Below are positions 48,166-55,376 of a DNA stretch of 64,000 nt, piece after piece. The stretch is taken from the NCBI GenBank assembly GCA_963555925.1, contig CAUVXJ010000010.1, positions 1 through 64,000 on the forward strand. Reading direction: 5' to 3'. A program made the position numbers and the translations under genes. Every line of letters starts with the position of its first letter. Positions within the stretch are counted from its first letter, which is position 1. The notes beneath the pieces were generated by a model. It was not told the DNA's origin. It ran no database searches and saw only the letters and a list, made by a program, of their open reading frames with translations. This DNA is from Protofrankia sp963555925 (GTDB taxonomy: Bacteria; Actinomycetota; Actinomycetes; Frankiales; Frankiaceae).

Positions 48166-49419
48166 TTACCCCGCGGCGATCAGATCGCCGCACCACTGCT
48201 TGCCATCAGTGCCACCCCCGCCGGGTACCACCTCGAAGGCCGTCCCCGCGTCGTTCACCCGCATGAAGAAGTAACACCGACTTATCTGGATGGAACTCGT
48301 CGCCATGTCGACGGTTTCCGCAAGCAGGCCGTCGGCATTGTAGTTGCGGACGGCCCGCAGCGACTGGATGAAGCCGTTCCGGGTGGGACAGTCGCCGGCG
48401 GCGGCCAGACCGCGGAGGAAGAGATCTGCCGTGATGTAGCCCATGACAGCGGTTCCCTGATCCGGCAGGTTGAGCTCGGGTGCATACTGCGCCATCGCGT
48501 TTCGGTATGAATCCAGGGCTGCGGAGTGTGCCTCGAACGGTGTGAAGCTGATGTAGACGGCCATGCCGGCGATGGAGGGGCCGAACTTCGGCAGTAGGGT
48601 CGGGTAGTAGCCGTCCGGGCCGAACGCGGCTTTGATCGGTACTCCGGCCGCCCGCGTCGCTTTGATCACGTTGGCGAGCCCGGTTCCCGAGATCGCGCCG
48701 ACGATCACATCGGCGCCGCTGCGCCGGATATCGGCGGCGACGTGAGCCGGGTCGGTCGAATTCTCCGAGTAGTCGCCGGTGCCCACGACGCGGATACCCT
48801 GCGATGTGAGGCTGGCCGCAAGTTTCGAGGCTGCCATCCGGGACGATGCCCGCAGGGTACTTTCCAGCAGGTACGCTCGTGTGCCGCCGTTCTGTTTGGC
48901 GTACAGCCCGAACGCGCTCACGTTCGAGCCGTCGGCGTACGGGTTGGAGACGGCGAACATATTCGAATATTTGCCCCATGTCGGATCGGTGACGACACCG
49001 GAAACCGGGATGCCCTTGGTGCTGAGGTACTCGGCTGAGCCGCTGACGAACGACGTCTCCTGAAGAAGCCCGAAAACACCGACGTTCTCGATGAGGTCGC
49101 GCGACGCGGTGAGGTTCTTGGTGGCGTCCGACTCGTCGTCGCGCCACTCGATGCTGATCTGCCGACCGTGGATGCCGCCGGCCGCGTTCGCCACGCCGAT
49201 CCGCGCCTCGACGCCGCTGCGGATGGAGCGGAACACCCCTGCGAGGATGCCGGTGTTCGGGAAGACCAATCCGATCTTTAAGTTTTTCGCGGTGACACCG
49301 GGACTACTACACTCCGTTGCTGCCCCGCTAGACCCGGCTGTCGCGCACGCCGACGTCGTCAGCGCGACGATGAGGCCGGTGGTCGCGACGACGGCCCACA
49401 CCTTCAGGGGACGATCCAT
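48166..49419 (-). CDS. ABC transporter substrate-binding lipoprotein, branched-chain amino acid type, 417 aa
   Basis: A lipoprotein signal ends at about C25 (ALTTSAC). The mature protein has the periplasmic-binding-protein type I fold: KIGLVFPNTGILAGVF, GRQISIEWRDDESDATKN, VFGLLQETSFVSGSAEYLS, SGADVIVGAISGTGLANVIK. It binds amino acids or other small organics for an ABC importer, but no permease or ATPase gene is nearby, so it is an orphan. The start at ATG 49419 follows an AT-rich upstream region. Confidence 0.9.
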   Translation of the reverse strand: MDRPLKVWAVVATTGLIVALTTSACATAGSSGAATECSSPGVTAKNLKIGLVFPNTGILAGVFRSIRSGVEARIGVANAAGGIHGRQISIEWRDDESDATKNLTASRDLIENVGVFGLLQETSFVSGSAEYLSTKGIPVSGVVTDPTWGKYSNMFAVSNPYADGSNVSAFGLYAKQNGGTRAYLLESTLRASSRMAASKLAASLTSQGIRVVGTGDYSENSTDPAHVAADIRRSGADVIVGAISGTGLANVIKATRAAGVPIKAAFGPDGYYPTLLPKFGPSIAGMAVYISFTPFEAHSAALDSYRNAMAQYAPELNLPDQGTAVMGYITADLFLRGLAAAGDCPTRNGFIQSLRAVRNYNADGLLAETVDMATSSIQISRCYFFMRVNDAGTAFEVVPGGGGTDGKQWCGDLIAAG

Positions 49420-49439
49420 AGCGCTCGCAATCCGTTACT

Positions 49440-49494
49440 ATAGGTATATTTTCAAAATAATTGTTTTTTTTATCATAGGAGACATCGTTGACTA
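49440..49494. promoter_or_regulatory. AT-rich island upstream of the orphan binding-protein gene
   Basis: TATAGGTATATTTTC, then AAAATAATTGTTTTTTTTAT lie in a stretch far poorer in GC than anything else nearby. It is the promoter side of the minus-strand gene starting at 49419 and includes several TATA-like boxes. Confidence 0.4.
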
Positions 49495-49588
49495 TCGGCG
49501 GGTCTGCCGATAGCGGATCCGATCCATCCTGTTGCTGTCTGGATCTGGATCTGGATCTGAATCCGGCGTACCGGCTCGGCGTTGTGAC

Positions 49589-49620
49589 TTGACAGAGACT
49601 GCATAGTGACTGCATATTGT
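49589..49620 (+). promoter_or_regulatory. Promoter with 11-bp-period direct repeats before the antitoxin gene
   Basis: A perfect TTGACA (49589-49594) lies 18 bp from CATATT (49613-49618). GACTGCATA is repeated at 49597-49605 and 49608-49616, on the same DNA face, which suits an autoregulatory antitoxin site. The ATG follows at 49625, so the transcript is nearly leaderless. Confidence 0.55.
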
Positions 49621-49624
49621 AGTC

Positions 49625-49915
49625 ATGACCGTTATCTTGACGATCCGGGATGTGCCCGATGACGTAAGGGACGCGCTGAGTCAGGATGCCCGGCGGCGTT
49701 CTCAGTCTCTCCAGGCATTCCTCCTGGGTGTCCTTACCCGTCAGGCGCAGTTCAGCCGGAACCAGCAGCTCTTGACTACGATCGAGCGCGAGTTGACCGA
49801 CGAGGGCGGGGCCGGTACAGATGTCCCGGATGCGGCAGAAGTACTGGAGTCAGCTCGAGCCGGACGGGGCGAGCGGGGCTCGCATCCTTCAGCGGGGGTC
49901 AACGGTGTGGCGTGA
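49625..49915 (+). CDS. FitA/RHH-type antitoxin, 96 aa
   Basis: LTIRDVPDDVRDALSQDARR with RSQSLQAFLLGVL is a ribbon-helix-helix DNA-binding region of the FitA/VapB kind. The acidic tail should bind the toxin. Its TGA overlaps the GTG of the PIN toxin, so they are translationally coupled. It likely represses the promoter at 49589-49620. Confidence 0.88.
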   Translation: MTVILTIRDVPDDVRDALSQDARRRSQSLQAFLLGVLTRQAQFSRNQQLLTTIERELTDEGGAGTDVPDAAEVLESARAGRGERGSHPSAGVNGVA

Positions 49916-50307
49916 TCGTTGTTGACGCCTCCGTCCTGGCGAACATGCTTGTCTATGCCGACGTGCGAGGGCGCCGGGCGAGAGCGGTGCTGGGGCGGGA
50001 CACCGAGTGGGCGGCGCCTGAACACTGGAAGGTGGACGTGTTCTCCGTGATGCGGGGGCTCACTCTCGGGAAGAAGATCAGCGAAGAACAGGCGCGTCGC
50101 GCCGTCGCACGTATTCCTCACCTTGGGGTAGATCACGTCCCTGTCGATGTACTGCTACCGAGAATGTGGCAGCTCCGGGAAGGGATCAGCGCCTACGCCG
50201 CCGCCTATGTCGCCCTCGCGGAGGCGCGTGACCTCACCCTCGTGACCTCTGACGGTCGCCTGGCGCGTGCGGCGACATCCTTCTGCAGTGTGACGCTGGT
50301 GGGGTAG
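49912..50307 (+). CDS. VapC/FitB-type PIN-domain toxin, 131 aa
   Basis: The PIN fold begins VVDASVLANML (first catalytic Asp) with APEHWKVDVFSVMRGL and ends with AAYVALAEARDLTLVTSDGR, carrying the later acidic residues. It is expected to be an Mg-dependent ribonuclease. All core residues seem present, so the pair looks functional. Its 3' end overlaps the stop of the convergent DUF3037 gene by about 74 bp. Confidence 0.9.
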   Translation: MIVVDASVLANMLVYADVRGRRARAVLGRDTEWAAPEHWKVDVFSVMRGLTLGKKISEEQARRAVARIPHLGVDHVPVDVLLPRMWQLREGISAYAAAYVALAEARDLTLVTSDGRLARAATSFCSVTLVG

Positions 50308-50698
50308 GGACCGGGCCGGGACGGTCGACGAGCAGCGTGACGAGCCGGCTCAGTTCGGCAACCGGGTCGTCGGTGAGACCGCTGTGCACCTGCGATGTCT
50401 GCACGATCGTGCTCCGTGGTGACGTCAGCCACCGGAACCGCTCACCCGGCGGCAGCGCGCCGGCCGGGCCCGCCGCCGGTCCGCCCATGCACACCCGCTC
50501 GAGCGCGGCGAGGTTCGCGGACACCACGGTGTGGTCGAGGAACGGGTCGAGGGCAGCCAGCCGGTCGGCGTCCACCACGCACCGGGCCTGCAGGTAGCCG
50601 GCGCGCTGGCACCACAACACCACCCCGACGTTCACACACTCACCGCGTTCGACCCTCGGGACGACCCGCACCACGGCGTACTCGAACAGGTCAGCCAC
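50234..50698 (-). CDS. DUF3037 family protein, 154 aa
   Basis: FEYAVVRVVPRVERGECVNVGVVLWCQR is the DUF3037 N-terminal signature; DADRLAALDPFLDHTV and RFRWLTSPRSTIVQTSQVHS complete the family. Function is unknown. The family is often found beside a HipA-like kinase, as here, with an 8-bp overlap to that gene's stop. The C-terminal 25 residues lie opposite the PIN toxin's 3' end. Confidence 0.87.
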   Translation of the reverse strand: MADLFEYAVVRVVPRVERGECVNVGVVLWCQRAGYLQARCVVDADRLAALDPFLDHTVVSANLAALERVCMGGPAAGPAGALPPGERFRWLTSPRSTIVQTSQVHSGLTDDPVAELSRLVTLLVDRPGPVPTPPASHCRRMSPHAPGDRQRSRG

Positions 50699-51548
50699 CG
50701 CGGGTCTCCCGCAACCACGCCGGCGGTCCGTCCAGCGGTCCGCCCGGCAGGTTGCCCGCCCGGTTGGTGCGCTGGTTGTCCGGTCGGGCCGCCGGCGGGT
50801 CGTCGAGGTCCACCGACAGCGTCATCGCGCGCAACCACGGCCGGTCACCGCCGACCCGGGCGAGCAGCCAGTCGACGTAGACCTCCGGGGTGACGTCCAG
50901 CCACGCCGGCGGGACTTGGGCGAGCACGTCGCCCAGCAGGTCCGCCTGGACGAGTGGGGCGAGCTCCGCGTCCGCGGCTGTCAGGGCGTCGGCTCCGGGC
51001 AGCAGCACGTGCTCCTGCCAGCGCGGCAGCACCCGGTCGACCGCGCCGGCCGCCCCGGACCAGTTGTGGTGTACGTACAGCGCCGCGCCGTGGTCGATGA
51101 GCCAGAGCCGCTTGCCCCAGACGAGTAGGTTCGGGTTCCGCCACGACCTGTCCACGTTCAGGGTCAGCGCGTCCAGCCAGAGCACCCGGGCGGCGAGGGC
51201 CGCGTCGACCTGGAAGGCGAGTGGATCGTAGGTGATGGAACCGGGCAGGTAGTCCATGCCGAGGTTGCTGCCCGCGCTGGCTCGCAGCAGCTCCTGGATC
51301 TCCTGATCCGGCTCGGTGCGGCCAAGCTGCGGGTCGAGGTCGATCACGACCAGTTCGGGCACGGGCAACCCCAGCGCCCGAGCGAGTTCGCCCACTACGA
51401 CCTCGGCGACGAGCGCCTTGGGACCCTGGCCCGCTCCCCGGAACTTCACCACCCACGTGCCGAGGTCGTCGCCCTCCATGAGGCCGGGCAGGCTGCCGCC
51501 CTCCCGCAGCGGGGTGGCGTAGCGGGTCGCCGTCACGGCACGCAACAT
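50691..51548 (-). CDS. HipA-like kinase family protein, 285 aa
   Basis: The protein begins LRAVTATRYATPLREGGSLP and contains WVVKFRGAGQGPKALVAEVV, with a likely ATP-binding Lys, then LPELVVIDLDP-like VPELVVIDLDP, DALTLNVDRSWRNPNLL, and LWLIDHGAALYVHHNW, the catalytic and metal-binding segments of the HipA-type fold. It lacks the N-terminal HipA toxin domain. It forms a two-gene minus-strand unit with the DUF3037 gene. The substrate is unknown; HipA itself phosphorylates GltX. Confidence 0.85.
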   Translation of the reverse strand: MLRAVTATRYATPLREGGSLPGLMEGDDLGTWVVKFRGAGQGPKALVAEVVVGELARALGLPVPELVVIDLDPQLGRTEPDQEIQELLRASAGSNLGMDYLPGSITYDPLAFQVDAALAARVLWLDALTLNVDRSWRNPNLLVWGKRLWLIDHGAALYVHHNWSGAAGAVDRVLPRWQEHVLLPGADALTAADAELAPLVQADLLGDVLAQVPPAWLDVTPEVYVDWLLARVGGDRPWLRAMTLSVDLDDPPAARPDNQRTNRAGNLPGGPLDGPPAWLRETRGG

Positions 51549-51747
51549 ACGGATCAGTGTGGGCGCTGGTGCCCCTGCCCGCGTCAGGGGGCCTGTGCTG
51601 CGGGACGACCCAAAGGACGACTACGAGATGCTGCAGATCCAGACCGTGCCTACCCTGCGCCAAGCTGCTCGATCTGGCTGTGGGGATGCCGGGCGAGGTT
51701 GACCGCTTCGACGAGAAGATCATCGTGTCGTTGGCTGTACCGCCGTG
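51549..51747. other. Degraded region with a coding-like remnant
   Basis: The plus strand near 51660-51748 reads AKLLDLAVGMPGEVDRFDEK then IIVSLAVPP and a stop, resembling the end of a gene with no intact start. The last 40 bp recur at 54197-54234, again followed by a family-2 element. Confidence 0.4.
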
Positions 51748-51816
51748 ACGAGTGGAAGGTTGACATCCCAGAAAGCTACAAATCGGACACAGGATGTACG
51801 TTTACCTTCCACTCGT
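51748..51816. repeat. Family-2 inverted-repeat element, copy 2 (69 bp)
   Basis: Begins ACGAGTGGAAGGTTGACATC and ends TTACCTTCCACTCGT. The middle matches copy 1 and copy 3. The preceding 38 bp (ACGAGAAGATCATCGTGTCG onward) are also shared with copy 3. Confidence 0.9.
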
Positions 51817-51953
51817 GGCCGGGACGGCGCGAAGGTTCCGGTGAGGTCGACCGCCTTGGCGCGGAGCGCACGTGCTCGATTTCACGGACGTAGGTGGGCC
51901 AGGCAAACGTCTCGCCGCCATCGGCGTTGACCGCGGTCGTCCACGACAGCGCG

Positions 51954-52213
51954 GACGACGGCATCCGCGGCACTGATGCGGGCACGCAGGTCGGCGACAG
52001 CGGGCGGGACGGGCTCCCGATCATCATCCGGGTTGAACTGCGGTAGGCCACCCATCCCGCCGTAGACATCGGCCATCAGGCCATCAGGCCATCAGGCCAT
52101 CAGGCCGTCGGGCCGTCGGGCGCGACGGCCTGCGCCGTGCGAAGGAGTGCCGCGTTCGTAGACCCCGCGCGAAGGCTGCCGCAGATCATCAGAAGGTGAT
52201 AGGTCCCTGCCAC
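51954..52213 (-). pseudogene. Decayed 5' copy of the FMN reductase gene at 53563-54183
   Basis: Reading from 52213 the minus strand matches the intact gene (AGTYHLLMICGSLRAGSTN and AALLRTAQAVAPDG), then breaks at an 8-nt array (52073-52120), continues in another frame (DVYGGMGGLPQFNPDDDRE, VADLRARISAADAVV) and ends at 51954, where similarity stops. Adjacent sequence (SWTTAVNADGGETFAWPTYV) comes from some other, unrecognised gene. The copy lacks the second half of the enzyme and is frameshifted, so it should be inactive. Confidence 0.85.
52073..52120. repeat. 8-nt tandem array: four CCATCAGG and two CCGTCGGG units
   Basis: The intact paralogue at 54068-54090 has only CCATTAGG and CCGTCGGG, that is two units. 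Across the shared part the broken copy is 32 bp longer, exactly four units. This documents expansion by whole 8-nt units and is what destroyed the reading frame. Confidence 0.92.
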
Positions 52214-52369
52214 GACATCAGGCTAGGAGGCGGTACCAGGCGTGGGTCTGGCCGCCAGGTCGTGCGGCCTTCGGCCGTGAACCCGATGACGAGCAGGTGG
52301 CAAGCCTGTAACCCGTTGCCGTCACGTCTGCCCCGGGTTACAGTTGTTTCCGATACTGGGGAGGGTGTG

Positions 52370-52840
52370 ATGGGGGAGGGTGTGATGGGGAGGCCGGGTG
52401 TGCTGATCGGCACGGAGCGGATCGAGCCGACCCATGATGATCGGGAGTCGGTCACCGCGGCCCAAGCGGCCGTGACCGCGGCGGTCGGTGCCGAGGTGGT
52501 CCTGAAACTTGCCGACGGCACCTATGTGCCCCTTCCGCCCGCGCTCACCCGGCTGGTTGCGGCTTCTCTCCGCGAGCTGGCAGCCGGTCACGCCGTCACC
52601 ATGCTGCCGTCCGAGGCGTTGTTGAGCCCCGCGGAGGCCGGCGAACTCCTGGGGTTGTCGCGGCCTTTCGTGAGCCGGCTGCTCGATGCCGGAGAGATCC
52701 CCTCCGAGCGACTCCCCGGGAGCCGGCACCGTAGGGTGCGCCTGTCCGACGTTCTCGCCTTCCAGCAACGGCGCGAGTCCAGGCGGGAGGGTCGGCGGGC
52801 CATCGCCGAGGCGGCCGACGCGGCCGGCATCTCGTACTGA
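52370..52840 (+). CDS. Helix-turn-helix (excisionase-type) DNA-binding protein, likely antitoxin, 156 aa
   Basis: The DNA-binding part is SEALLSPAEAGELLGLSRP with VSRLLDAGEIPSERLPGSRH and RRVRLSDVLAFQQRRESR, the MerR/excisionase-like domain used by antitoxins of PIN toxins. ATG 52370 and ATG 52385 are both in frame, each after GGGGAGGG-like sites created by a duplicated 15-bp segment, so the true start is unclear. It precedes a broken PIN-toxin gene by 21 bp, so this antitoxin may now be orphaned. Confidence 0.8.
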   Translation: MGEGVMGRPGVLIGTERIEPTHDDRESVTAAQAAVTAAVGAEVVLKLADGTYVPLPPALTRLVAASLRELAAGHAVTMLPSEALLSPAEAGELLGLSRPFVSRLLDAGEIPSERLPGSRHRRVRLSDVLAFQQRRESRREGRRAIAEAADAAGISY

Positions 52841-52861
52841 CCGGCCGAGGCACTCTTGTCC

Positions 52862-53207
52862 ATGATGCGGGTATTCGTCGATACGAACGTACTCTTCCCG
52901 TTTTCCGTCATGGATCTCATGCTCGCGCTCACCGAGGACGGCATCCACAACATTCTCTGGACCGATGCGCTCCTGGAGGAGTGGGAACGGGTCATCGTGC
53001 GTTCGGGGCGGCGGTCGTTGTCCTCGGCGGCCGCAATCACCGCGGCGGTGCGGAAATTCTTCCCCGAGTCGGAGGTTCCGTTTGGCGAATTTGCCGATCT
53101 CATCACCGGCATGCCCGGAAAAGATCCGGATGACCGCGTCCACATGGCAGCAGCGGTCGCCGGGCACGCAACACATATCATTACCTACAACGTATCGGCC
53201 GCGCCGT
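52862..53207 (+). pseudogene. PIN-domain toxin truncated by a family-1 repeat fragment
   Basis: MMRVFVDTNVLFPFSVMDLM to DPDDRVHMAAAVAGHATHII is a good PIN domain with its first catalytic Asp and the DPDD segment, but after TYNV the frame enters a family-1 repeat end (53208-53249) and continues with unrelated residues to a stop at 53452. The last beta strand and final acidic residue of the PIN fold are missing. The protein made, if any, would be about 197 residues with a foreign tail. The toxin is probably inactive. Confidence 0.75.
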
Positions 53208-53249
53208 CCGGCCCCGCGACGCCGCGCCCCCTATTGCCGGTCGCTCTTA
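53208..53249 (+). repeat. Family-1 palindromic repeat, right-end fragment (copy F)
   Basis: CGTCCGGCCCCGCGACGCCG, then CCCTATTGCCGGTCGCTCTTAG is the right end of family 1. Only the end is present, fused to the PIN gene. The remainder of the 53250-53562 stretch shows no gene I can support. Confidence 0.75.
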
Positions 53250-53562
53250 GTCGCGACCTCGCGGTTCAGTCGACGGTGCCGGCCGGCCAGGACCAGTCCG
53301 AACGCGCCCGCACCGAGCCTGGCGCCCAGCCCGTAGCCGGGGAGCGCCGCAGCTACCTGCGCCCGGTCAACAATCACGGTGTAGGAGACGCTGCACGTCG
53401 GCGTACACCGTCCACCGCTGCGAACCTACTCGTTCCCCCCGACACGATGTGAAACTGTAGACGCGTCCCCATCAGTGTGCATTCACCGAATGTCGGGTCC
53501 GAGTCGGGATGCTCCGGGCAGCCCACCATCGACAGCCGTGTCGGGAGCCGATCCGGCACACG

Positions 53563-54183
53563 CTACGGACCGTTCGGCGACGGCCCGGAGTCCGGTGGGT
53601 CGAGCGGGTCAAGCGGGTCGCAGATGCCGGTCGGCTTGTCGGTGCCGTCGAGGTGCCTGGCCAGGGCGTTGAGAACGTCGAGTACGTTCGCCCGGATCTC
53701 CGGGTCGTTGATCATCCCGTCGGGGCCGATGGCGTGTCGGGGTATGGGACGGTGGGTGCACGCTTCTTCGATGAGGTCGGCACCGACGTAGCCAAGGACG
53801 GTGCGCAGCGACGCGTGGGCGTGGACGGCGCCTGTGGTGGTGGAGACGTTGATCCACGCTGCGTGCTTTCGATACAGCTCACCGCTTCCGACGGTCCAGT
53901 CGAGGAGGTTCTTGAGTGATCCCGGGAGGCCGCCGGCATACTCCGGCGTACAGAAGACGACGGCGTCCGCGGCACTGATGCGGGCACGCAGGTCGGCGAC
54001 AGCGGGCGGGACGGGCTCCCGATCATCATCCGGGTTGAACTGCGGTAGGCCACCCATCCCGCCGTAGACATCGGCCATTAGGCCGTCGGGCGCGACGGCC
54101 TGCGCGGTGCGAAGGAGCGCCGCGTTCGTAGACCCCGCGCGAAGGCTGCCGCAGATCATCAGAAGGTGATAGGTCCCTGCCAC
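53563..54183 (-). CDS. NADPH-dependent FMN reductase-like flavoprotein, 206 aa
   Basis: The flavodoxin-like fold starts HLLMICGSLRAGSTNAALL (phosphate loop), followed by PQFNPDDDREPVPPAVADLR and AVVFCTPEYAGGLPGSLKNL, where PEY contacts the flavin. Members reduce FMN, quinones, azo dyes or chromate with NAD(P)H. GTG 54183 is the start. The C-terminus is an Asp-Pro repeat (DPLDPLDPPDSGPS). A decayed copy of its first 75 codons lies at 51954-52213. Confidence 0.9.
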   Translation of the reverse strand: MAGTYHLLMICGSLRAGSTNAALLRTAQAVAPDGLMADVYGGMGGLPQFNPDDDREPVPPAVADLRARISAADAVVFCTPEYAGGLPGSLKNLLDWTVGSGELYRKHAAWINVSTTTGAVHAHASLRTVLGYVGADLIEEACTHRPIPRHAIGPDGMINDPEIRANVLDVLNALARHLDGTDKPTGICDPLDPLDPPDSGPSPNGP

Positions 54184-54234
54184 GACATCAGCCTAGAACG
54201 AGAAGATCATCGTGTCGTTGGCTGTACCGCCGTG

Positions 54235-54342
54235 ACGAGTGGAAGGTTGACATCCCAGAAAGCCACAAATCGGACACAGGATGTACGTCTATCTTCCACT
54301 CGTGCCGTGGCCGTGGCCGTGGCCGTGGCCGTGGCCGTGGTG
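54235..54342. repeat. Family-2 inverted-repeat element, copy 3, followed by a GTGGCC microsatellite
   Basis: The 69-bp element (54235-54303) begins ACGAGTGGAAGGTTGACATC and ends CTATCTTCCACTCGT. Immediately after it GCCGTG is repeated about six times (to about 54340). The 38 bp before it match those before copy 2. No gene is supported between 54184 and 54462. Confidence 0.88.
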
Positions 54343-54462
54343 TGGGCGGCTTGATGAGCCAAGGCGATATCCAGACTGGTGTCGAACTGGCGACAGTCCG
54401 CAACCATGTTGTGACCCCGGCGTCTTTTATTGAAGGAACACCGACGGGGCACCTGGGGGCCG

Positions 54463-55242
54463 ATGATGTACAGTTCGCGATCTATAGCACCGCTGGCAGC
54501 GGTTGCGTTTCTCGCCGTATTCCTGCCCGGATGCGGCCCCATCGCATCGCAGGCGAGCGGCGGGAAACCGACCGCCGGCCAGGCCAGCGTGCAGCCGGCC
54601 GCCAGCGCAGGTGACACGTCGAACGCTCCGTCCACGCAGCCGGCCACACAGCCCGCCACCCGGCCTACCTCCACTTCTGTCGCGACGTCCGCCGGCCCGG
54701 CCCGGCCCGCACGTGACGGGGACGTCGACGGTGACGGCAGGCCGGACCAGGTGACCTTGTCCGCCGGGGGAGCGCTGGCCGTGCACTACTCGGGCGGCGG
54801 CAGCGACGTGGTGAACCTGGGCCAGGGGACGGCGGGCGACCAGAAGCTGCTCGGTGCGGTGGACGCCGACAACGACGGCCACGCCGAGGTGTTCGTCCGC
54901 ATGATCATGGGAGCCTCGGCGCAGATCGACACGGTGCTGCGCTACGTCGAGGGGCATCTTCGCCAGGTGACGACGGACGGGAAGCCGGCGAGCCTCGGCT
55001 ACGGCGCCAGCGTGCGTAACCAGTTCACCTGGGCGTGCCAGCCGCCGACAGCCGCGATCGTGCAGGCGTCCAGCACGTCCAACGACAACGACCAGAGTTT
55101 TCAGGGCGAGGTACGTCGGTACCGGTTCGCGGGCAGCACGATGGTCCTGATATCCCGGCAGGCATTCTCCATCCGGGCGAACGCGCCGATCCCGGGCATG
55201 CCGACAGGGCCCGGGTGCGGATCGCTCGTCCTAGCGCCGTAG
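54463..55242 (+). CDS. Lipoprotein with a DxDGDG calcium-type motif, 259 aa
   Basis: The signal peptide (MMYSSRSIAPLAAVAFLAVF) ends at a lipobox LPGC. After a Thr/Pro/Ala-rich linker comes ARDGDVDGDGRPDQVTLSAG, a D-x-D-G-D-G motif as in FG-GAP/VCBS or dockerin-like calcium loops, and LLGAVDADNDGHAEVFVRMI, a second one. Two Cys (TWACQPP, GPGCGSL) near the end could form a disulphide. ATG 54463 or 54466 is possible; GGGGG precedes. No enzymatic domain is recognised. It stands alone upstream of the ABC genes. Confidence 0.8.
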   Translation: MMYSSRSIAPLAAVAFLAVFLPGCGPIASQASGGKPTAGQASVQPAASAGDTSNAPSTQPATQPATRPTSTSVATSAGPARPARDGDVDGDGRPDQVTLSAGGALAVHYSGGGSDVVNLGQGTAGDQKLLGAVDADNDGHAEVFVRMIMGASAQIDTVLRYVEGHLRQVTTDGKPASLGYGASVRNQFTWACQPPTAAIVQASSTSNDNDQSFQGEVRRYRFAGSTMVLISRQAFSIRANAPIPGMPTGPGCGSLVLAP

Positions 55243-55311
55243 ATCCGAGGCGCTGCGCGTCCGGCGGCCCACGAGACGCCGGGTATCTGGCACCGGGGCG
55301 CGGCGCATGGC

Positions 55312-55376
55312 GCTACGATGCGACTAGGTGTTGACGCAATCGGTCATCGTCTGACCCCTCGGTCGGAAGGACCTGC
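55312..55376 (+). promoter_or_regulatory. Leader shared with the region at 58271-58335, copy 1
   Basis: GCTACGATG, then GACGCAATCGGTCATC and GGTCGGAAGGACCTGCGTGG recur with small changes at 58271-58339. The last part carries the ribosome site (GGAAGGA) of the ABC ATPase gene. Partial inverted symmetry ACGATG/CATCGT may be a regulator site. Confidence 0.5.
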
